NCBI GenBank assembly: GCA_009763385.1
Contig: CM019823.1
Coordinates: 90,965,104 to 91,029,103, forward strand
DNA from: Coix lacryma-jobi var. lacryma-jobi
Taxonomy: Eukaryota; Streptophyta; Magnoliopsida; Poales; Poaceae
DNA length: 64,000 nt
Direction: 5' to 3'
In this document: piece by piece, positions 56,845 through 64,000 of the stretch
Layout of the letters: every line of letters starts with the position of its first letter
Position numbering within the stretch: position 1 is the first letter of the stretch
Program-made: the position numbers and the translations under genes
Notes under the pieces: model-generated
Told to the model about the DNA's origin: nothing
What the model saw: the letters and a program-made list of their open reading frames with translations, nothing else
Databases searched by the model: none

Positions 56845-58896
56845 TGCGGATACACGGGTGTATGCCGAGTCTCTGAGTGATGAGTGATTGTCAACGGGTT
56901 TGATCGCAAGGTCTTTGGCTTGTGTTGTGCAGGTGTCGAGCACGGAGACAGTGATCGAGGGCAAGGTGAAGGTCAAGTTGAGACGGGTCGTGCCGACGGA
57001 CCGGGTGCGGTGAAGGATGGGCGTGCCGTGCGGCGGACGTGCCATGCCGATGAACCGAGCGGTGAAGGGCGGACGTGAGGCTTGGACTGAGGGACCAGAG
57101 TGCCTGAGGATCAGCTGTGGTGGCTGGCAGCCTGGGACAGCGACAAGTGAAGACTTGCGGGGCACGGTGTTTCTCGGGTCGAGGACCTAGGGACACGTGT
57201 CGGTGGACGGGGTGCACGGACGGTGCTTCCCTCTACAGCTTCGGTTTGGTGGTAGAGCCAGGGAAAAACCATCGGGTGGACGGTTTCCAGGTTTGGGCCT
57301 CAAAACCTGGGCGCTGCGGGTTTCTGAGTTTGGGCCACAAAACTCAGGCGTTGGACTTGGAGGCTGGTTTCCCAGTTTGGGCCTCAAAACCGGGGGATAG
57401 CTGGAAAAGGCTGGTTTCCCGGTTTGGGCCACAAAACCGGGGGTGCAGAACGAGGGCGGCACGTGGCGGCGATCTGGAGGTTGCGTCGAGGCAACGCTTT
57501 GAGTCGAGCGGGCGTGGCCGTCGGATACACCTACCACCGAGTTGGTCCAGAATAACCCTAGGGTTTAGCTGGTTCGCTCTGTAATTAGATTAGAGAGGGG
57601 TAGAGTAGGAATTGTACTTAGACTAGAATTAGGATAAGTAGTCGGGGAGACACCCTCCTCCCCTTATCTCAGTTTTAGCCATCTCATTTGCTCTTTCGCA
57701 CTTAGGGTTTCCTGCTCTCCCATCCCCTGCTGTAGCTAGCTGAGATCCGTAGAGAGACTTGCCTCTGTGTACTGTTGATTGTGAGGAAGTGAGGCCGTAT
57801 CCTCACCTTTGTAGTGCAGATCGATGACTTGATTCGCGTTTTGATTCGTGTTCTTCGCGTTCTTCGTTTCCTTGCGATTTTCCCGTCACTCGATCTCCCT
57901 CTCCGGTGCGTCCTTGTGGAATCCGTTTGAACCAATTTGTTCGTATCATTGAGGAGGTCATTTCGACCAAAGGAATTCATCTAACTCCTCATGGTCGAAA
58001 AGATCGGGACGATTTCGTGTTCGTGGCGCTTTTTCCGTTCATCCACCTTCCCTTTTGATTTCCCGGTGATTTGGTTGATTTGAGCGGATGATTTCTTGGG
58101 GATAGTCTCCTAACTACCCCGTGATCATCTTCTCCAAGTTTGGGAACTTGGGATTTTGAGTTGAATCGGATTTGGAGGGATTTGGGAGAGGGGCGATCAA
58201 AATCGCCCTCTCTGTTCATCCGCGGATAGTCCGCCGGTGAACCGCGGACAGTCCGCGCGTCAGGGTTGGCCGGACCAGTGGCCTGACTCCGCGCTGTTGG
58301 AGCTGTGCCTTTTGAACGGCGGACAGTCCGCCGGTGTTCCTCGCGGACAGTCCGGGAACCGTCCAGGTAGTTTTCAGCAAGGTTGCAGTTTTGCATTTTC
58401 TGCCGGCGGACAGTCCGCCACCCAGGCGCGGACAGTCCGCCCTTGAGCGGACAGTCTGGGACTCCAGGTCCGGACAGTCCGGGATCCTGCTGAGTGCCCC
58501 AGCTTAGTGCGTTTGCTCTCCCGGCTTGCTCGCTTGGTTTTCGAACTTCTCGTTTGACCCTAGAGTTCGCCAATGAACCTCTCTAGGTATCTTTGCTACT
58601 TGTTAGCATCGGTATTTGGGGATTTCTCGACGTAGCCGTCTATCTACGTTCGGGACTTGGTTTTTGAGGGGCAAACTTGTGCCGGTGCTTTTGGCGTTTG
58701 GTTTGCTATCGCTTTGTGGTGCTCCGCTGTGGTCCTAGGGATCATCCACCCTCTTCCATGGGTCGTGAGCATCACGGTTTCGGTCGTTGCTTCTCGGGGT
58801 TGATTTTGGGACACTTGGCCAAAGTTTTGGAAGAATTTTGATTGGCTCCCATTCACCCCCCTCTGGTCGCCTTGTTTGTGCTTTCTCGGTCCTTCA
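56845..58896 (+). repeat. 3' LTR of plus-strand SIRE-like copia
   Basis: Starts TGCGGATACACGGG and ends CTCGGTCCTTCA, 2.05 kb. It carries the GGGCCTCA/GGGCCACA hairpin array at 57283-57442 and the CGGACAGTCCG cluster at 58221-58481. Its last 250 bp are also recognisable, with changes, in the LTRs at 9518 and 17733. It ends exactly where Athila gag resumes. Confidence 0.9.
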
Positions 58897-60525
58897 CGAA
58901 GCAATGGTTCTACGCCAACAAGAGTGAAGCCAACACTTGGGAGGAGTGCGCCAATGCGTTTCTCAAGAAGTTCTTCCCGATGGGCAAGACTAGCGCCCTT
59001 CGTGGAAAGATTTCCAGCTTCCAGCAACAAGCTGATGAGACGATTCCTGAAGCATGGGAACGTCTACAAGAGTACATTCGTGCCTGTACTCATCATGGGA
59101 TAGAGGAGTGGCTCATCATCCAAGGTTTCTACCATGGCCTGACCGGTATGGCCTGTAGTCACCTAGATGCAGCCGCTGGAGGGGCATTCTTACAACACAA
59201 TGTGAGAGATGCCAAGGACCTCATAGAGAAGATGGTAACCAACAAAGGTTGGAATGAGGAACGTCTTCAGCCGAAGAAGAGAGGTGTTCATGCTCTCAAT
59301 GAGGTGGACATGCTCTGCGCGAAGATGGACCTCCTGATGAAGAAAGTAGAAGAAAGTTCCAAGAGGGAACAAGAGGTCGTTCAACCTTATGCAACCGCAC
59401 GAGCCGTCGAAGCCGACCAATGGTGCGAGGTATGCGGAGGCAATGACCATCCGGGAAATAATTGTCCCAAGACGAAGGAGGAAGTGAGCTTCATCAACAA
59501 CGCCAACAACAACGGGTACCGGCCCCTAACAACAACAACAAGGATGGAATTCGCGCCCCTTCTACCAAAATCAAGGTAACGGTTATAGCAATAATTTCAA
59601 TAATTCTTATAATAACCAACCTTCTTTAAGAGATCTTGTCTTAGGCCAATCTAAAATAAATGATAATATTAATAAAAAGATGATGGCTAATGATAAGATT
59701 CTTGAAAATATAAATGAGAAAATGGATAGCTTTAATTCTGCTATGAAAAATCAATTGAGCTTTAATAAAATGCTAGAAACACAATTAGCTCAACTAGCAG
59801 CAGCTGTCCCATCCTACGAGCAAGGTAAGATCCCGGGGAAACCCGAAGATCCAATAGAGGGTGTAAAATTGGTTACTACGAGGTACGGTAAGCCTCTGCT
59901 CCGGTCAAACTGGGGTTATCTACTTGATCCATCCTTCATCACAAAGAAGGAAGATCCAGGCCTGCCGACCATCACCTGCCAGATTGGACCACAAGTCTTC
60001 CACGACGCCTTCTGCGACCATGGATCGGGCGTCAACATCATGTCCAAGGTAACGTATGATAACTTACTAGAGGGGCCTTTGCTCCCTACATTTGTTCGTT
60101 TGCAGCTGGCCGATCAGACACTACGGTTCCCCGAGGGACTAGCAACGAACATCCTCATCAAAGTCCAAAACAGCTACGTCCCCGTCGATTTCCTTATATT
60201 GGACATGGGATCCAATGTAGACGTCGCGATCATCCTGGGAAGGTCATTCCTCAATACGGTTAACGCCATCATCTATGTGGGATCCGGCCAACTTCACGTC
60301 CAATTCCCGGAATATAAGGTAAAGTGTCCATTCAACGGTTATAAAGCTAACATACAGATGAAGGACAAAGAACCTCGAGACAACAAACATCGTCGTCGTC
60401 ACCCACGCCGTAGGTACAAGAAAAAGAGCGAGTCGGCCAACAAGGCCGAAGTAAAAGAAGAACTCGCTGACGAGGTGCAACCATGGTCTCCATCTCCGGG
60501 ACCGACCGAAGCACCCAATGAATGA
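58897..60525 (+). pseudogene. Athila Gag (C-terminal part) and protease
   Basis: Gag resumes with KQWFYANKSEANTWEEC, FLKKFFPMGKTSALRGKI and a CCHC knuckle CEVCGGNDHPGNNC (near 59428). An inserted base near 59526 shifts the frame; the continuation (PSLRDLVLGQ) is open to 60525. The protease has FCDHGSGVNIMSK, with the catalytic Asp and Gly and a His where Leu or Ser is usual, then VAIILGRSFLNT. The frame closes after a basic and acidic tail. No RT, RNase H or integrase follows, so this looks like a non-autonomous Athila derivative. The Gag N-terminal half is lost in the deletion that spans the nested insertions. Confidence 0.85.
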
Positions 60526-61592
60526 CAAGATGGAGAGATCCTGCTCTACGGACCTGAAACATGGAGCCCTTGCTGATAAGGTAAATCAGTAGTTATCTCA
60601 TATTTAATTTTTCATGCATTTCAATTTTTTTGCATTTTTCTTCAATTGCATACTTAGTTAATTCTGCATATTTCATTTCGACAAAATAAATTTTCATGCT
60701 AGTAACACCTTGACAATAACTTGCAACACTTTTGAGCCGTGGGACCACCCCAAGGTGGGGTCGGCCGACCCCACCAGTGGGCCCACTGGCACATGATCTA
60801 TCTTGGCTTAGTACCCTGAGTATAACACAACACTTTGGTGCTCAAGGAGCATCCAAGGTGGGATCGGCCGATCCCACCATGGTGCCCTCCTGCACCCTGC
60901 TGCATTCCACTCAACATGCTCATGAACATCATGCATATCACCAAAGCCAACATCTGAAAAGAAATGGTCCTTTGCTTTACTCTTTAAGCATGAGATGTTC
61001 CTCTTTATGTTGGATGCTCATGGGGACCACAACAACCAGCCAAAGGCATGTCTTAGTGCTCTCATGGTCCATGGGAATCACTTTAGACATGTCTCCACTT
61101 TGGCCATTCATCTTTTCTCTTTCACCAAACACTAAGCAAAGGAATCTCTAAAAATTGTGTCAACTTTGGACCAAACATAGTTGCATCTTTACTAGACACA
61201 TGATGGCACAAAGTTTAAAGTTTGAGGGGAAATGTATGGGGGTCGGCCGACCCATGTGTTGGCCAATCCTGAAAAAATTTATTTACTCACTTTAGACATG
61301 TCCCCTGGCTAAAGCAAAAGCAAAGTTGAAAGTGTCAATAAGGGGGGTCGGCCCACCCATGCTATGGGTAGTCACCACTTGCCCTTCTTCCCCTATATAT
61401 ATACCCTTGCATTGTGAGCTCAACTCCACACCAAAACCACCAGGACCATCTCGAGCTAACAAGTTCTTCCTTTCCTTAGTTGCAAGTTCATTCTCAAGCT
61501 TAGCTTAGTAGTAGCCATCCAAAAACCAAAAACCCAAAAATAGTCCAATTTCATTGTAGTAGTAGAAGCTTGGTAACTTATCTTGTAGTAAG
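60526..61592 (+). other. Spacer with palindromes and possible internal promoter
   Basis: This is where pol would be expected, but no RT or integrase motif is present. Two 22-bp perfect palindromes centred on TCGGCCGA lie at 60754-60775 and 60857-60878, with a shorter one at 61240-61253 and a degenerate one at about 61344. TATATATATA at 61394-61403 stands about 190 bp before the next ATG. The run between is A/C-rich and untranslated-leader-like. Confidence 0.6.
61394..61403 (+). promoter_or_regulatory. Possible internal TATA box before Athila ORF
   Basis: CCCCTATATATATACCC is followed by CATTGTGAGC and a leader of about 190 bp to the ATG at 61593. The position suggests an internal promoter giving a separate mRNA. 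This rests on sequence resemblance only. Confidence 0.35.
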
Positions 61593-62984
61593 ATGAAGAA
61601 GTTGCTTGCCTCCCGTTTCAAAAAGTCCAACAAGGGTGAGAGTTCTTCCCAAGAGCCTCACCATGCTAGTGCTCATGAGAGGAGAGAGGTGGAAAGAAGT
61701 GAGCTAGTACCCTTCATTCCCCCGGCCAGAGTAATGGAGACCGAGAGTGGCCTTAGGCTAAATGCCGAAGAGATGGGGAAATTCTTCACTCTTAGTGAGA
61801 GTAGTTTCTCACACACAAGTGTCATTGATCCGGCCCTCTTGTAAGAAACAGGTATGGATTCAGAATTTTATGCTATTTTCAATACCATTGGTTGGGGAGG
61901 ATTCTTTCAAATTCTTGAATTTGGCATAAAGAACTTAACCATTGAGTTTTTATGCACGTTAAAAGTGAATAATGATGGGATAGCATTTCGAATGTTTGGG
62001 ATGGAATATGACTTGACCTGGAGCACATTAAACACTGCTTTAGGATTTGATCACTCTTGCCATCTTGATGTAGACCATGCTTTTCATTATGACAAGAATG
62101 CTTTCTGGTATGCCATTACTGGCTCTAGTGACTGTTCCAACCCCTCACCACACAAAATTCATAACCTAACCTTACGTTTCATGCACTACTGGATGTTCAC
62201 CACTCCTTTCCCTGGCATGAGAGGAGCTTTGGTAAGTGATGATGAGCTAAAACTACTCTATGCCATGGTTAGCAAGGTTAAAGTTTCACCTGTTAAAATG
62301 CTAGTGAACTATTGGCTTAGCTACATAAAGCCTAGGAAACCCATATACTTCACATCTTTCATCACACGTATAGCCGAAGCTTTGGGTGCACTAGAATCCC
62401 AAACTTTTGTGTACATAGAAACCGTGAGAGATGTGTTGGAAGAAAATGTATTTATTGGCTGCGATGTACTAAAAAAGGGTCCCAAGGGTGAACTAATAAT
62501 GATTTATCCAGGCCATATAGTTGAAATCCCTCTCCCTTGTGAGGGACTTCGATTGTATGCGCTTCGTACACTAACCTTCGATTTGGACCCCGAGGAAAGA
62601 GCCCCAAAAGTTGCAGGTACTAGCAGGAGGACAAGAAGAGCGCCCCGTGCTACTCAAATGGAACAAGGCGGACCTTCACATCAGGCTGAAGGAGTTGAAG
62701 AGGGAGATGAGGCAGCCTCTATGGACATTTCAGGGTCCTTAGGAAGGCCTCCTCGCTCACAGGACACTCCTCGCTCTCAAGACACTCCTCGCCCACGGGG
62801 TAGAGGAAGGCAACATCGAAGGACGCCGATGGACGAGCTCATCGACAACATGGGTGCAATGAAGATCAAACAAGAGGCAACATTGCTTCTTGCACAGCAA
62901 AACGACCAACTCCTGTGGGCCATTCAAGAAGAAGAAGCACGACGTTGGGCCGGGTGGTACCAGCATTATCCACCACCACAGTAG
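61593..62984 (+). pseudogene. Athila ORF-1/ORF3-type protein, one in-frame stop
   Basis: ATG at 61593 (MKKLLASRFKKSNKGESSSQ) opens a frame that meets TAA at 61842-61844 and continues in the same frame through METESG..IDPALL to DSEFYAIFNTIGWGGFFQI and on to the stop at 62984, about 463 codons in all. The middle (FRMFGMEYDLTWSTLNTALG, FMHYWMFTTPFPG, YFTSFITRIAEALG) resembles the ATHILA ORF-1 family (PF03078). The C-terminus is Arg/Pro-rich (SQDTPRPRGRGRQHRRTP) and ends with a Gln/Glu-rich helix. No signal peptide or clear membrane segment is visible, so I would not call it envelope-like on this evidence. Its function is unknown. Confidence 0.7.
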
Positions 62985-64000
62985 GCAAGAACCAAGCTTG
63001 GTGGAGATCCTCTCCCCCACCAAGGTAAGTCATGTATCTTAAGTTATTTATGTTTCAATTAGTTTTCTCATTGCATTTAAAAAAACCAAAAATATTTGCT
63101 TAGTATTCCCCTTAACACATATGTCTCATATATGTCTATCTTCCCCATGGAAATGATGACTAGTTGCCTTGCTAATGTTTCTCTAGTGCCTAGTTTACGA
63201 CTTGGTATTTCTCTAAGTATGGATTACTTAGCTCTTTTAAACCATCATGAACCTAAAAACTTTGTGGGTTGCAAGTGCTAAAACTAAGTCTAAGTTGTTG
63301 TGAGATATGATATAGTGAGACAAGAGCTGCTATAATATTGTTCTAAGCATGATATATTACTGGAGAATTTATTCCTAAAATGATCAAAATCTTAATTGTT
63401 CCTCAATGGTGATAAATTCCTACCACAGCCATATATGCTTTACATGTTTACAAACCTTCTACATAGGCTATTTGCTTTGTATTGAGTGTTGTCAAGTCTT
63501 GTTGACCCTTGTTAAGAGACTTTTCATGCTTCTAAGATCAAGATCACGTACACACCTCATATACATGCTGCTTCTACACTAGAAGTATGCAGAAACATGC
63601 CTTTCATTTCCACCAAATAGTATGCTTCATACTCCATGTGTTAGGAAATCTCTCTCAATTATTTAGTAGATGAGACTCAAAAGGCTAGGCAAAATAAAGA
63701 TGAAAAAAAAGAGAGATGGACAAGTGAAAGTCCATGAAAAAAAACAAAAAAAATGGACAAGTAAAAGTCCATGAAAAAAAGAAAAAGAAAAAAATGCTAG
63801 CCATGTCTCATTAGAAAAGAGAGAAAAAGAAAAAAAATATAGAGAGATAGATCTTATCAAATAAAGAAGCAATCTAGTCCACCATACACCACACACTTGC
63901 ACATCTTGATCTGGGAGTATGACACTTCTCTTCAAGGATCCGAGCTTTGACTTCGCAACAAAATGCAAGTAAGTATGCCATCTTCTTTCATCTCTACCTT
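62985..64000 (+). other. Athila 3' spacer, running off the window
   Basis: Noncoding. It is similar in order to 1387-2338. A-rich tracts at 63695-63840 hold two hairpins with arms ATGGAC/GTCCAT (63716-63735 and 63753-63772). The 3' LTR and its PPT are not reached. The long minus-strand frame at 63663-63968 is a low-complexity shadow. Confidence 0.6.

Noticed and set aside
61593..62984. Calling the Athila ORF an envelope protein
   Set aside because: I see no signal peptide, transmembrane helix or glycosylation-rich ectodomain. Resemblance is to the ATHILA ORF-1 family, so a neutral name is safer.
63663..63968. Minus-strand 101-residue hydrophobic frame (Phe/Leu-rich)
   Set aside because: It is the complement of A-rich low-complexity spacer. 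The similar frame at 1875-2141 has the same origin.

Overview
The window is heterochromatin-like intergenic DNA of a flowering plant, most probably a grass. It consists of nested LTR retrotransposons of the Ty3/gypsy (Tekay/Del chromovirus and Athila) and Ty1/copia (SIRE/Opie-like) lineages. I found no host gene, rRNA gene, complete tRNA gene or CRISPR array. Almost every coding region carries frameshifts or stop codons. Many are single-base indels, so some may be assembly errors rather than genuine decay.

Layout: 1-1386, minus-strand Tekay/Del integrase fragment. 1387-2338, Athila-type 3' spacer fragment. 2339-9517, left part of a minus-strand element with a gag gene and no visible pol (3' LTR, AT-rich interior, gag with four zinc knuckles). 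9518-20164, minus-strand internally deleted SIRE-like copia element with both LTRs. 20165-24334, right part of a second copy of the gag-only element (gag, PBS, 5' LTR). 24335-29934, minus-strand SIRE-like copia (LTR fragment plus pol). 29935 to beyond the window end, plus-strand Athila-type element (5' LTR, PBS, gag, protease, Athila ORF, spacer) into which the following are nested: a Tekay-like LTR (32155-33256 and 47084-51031), itself split by a complete 13.8-kb Tekay/Del chromovirus (33257-47083, target duplication CCTTC, LTRs about 4.1 kb), and a plus-strand SIRE-like copia (51151-58896) lacking its 5' part.

Two structures follow from the junctions. The gag-only copies overlap in content and their outer flanks do not match, which fits recombination between two elements. 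One deletion joining 51150 to 51151 explains the loss of the inner Tekay interior, part of the Athila gag and the 5' end of the copia element.

The two most unusual observations are these. First, the complete chromovirus carries a reading frame upstream of gag whose N-terminus closely matches the histone H3 tail (TARKSTG, then PRxQLA); its remnant continues with probable coiled coil and an acidic end. Second, nearly every lineage here carries its own array of short hairpins or palindromes. In several arrays the stems change in a compensatory way while the loop or centre is kept, which suggests selection on nucleic-acid structure.
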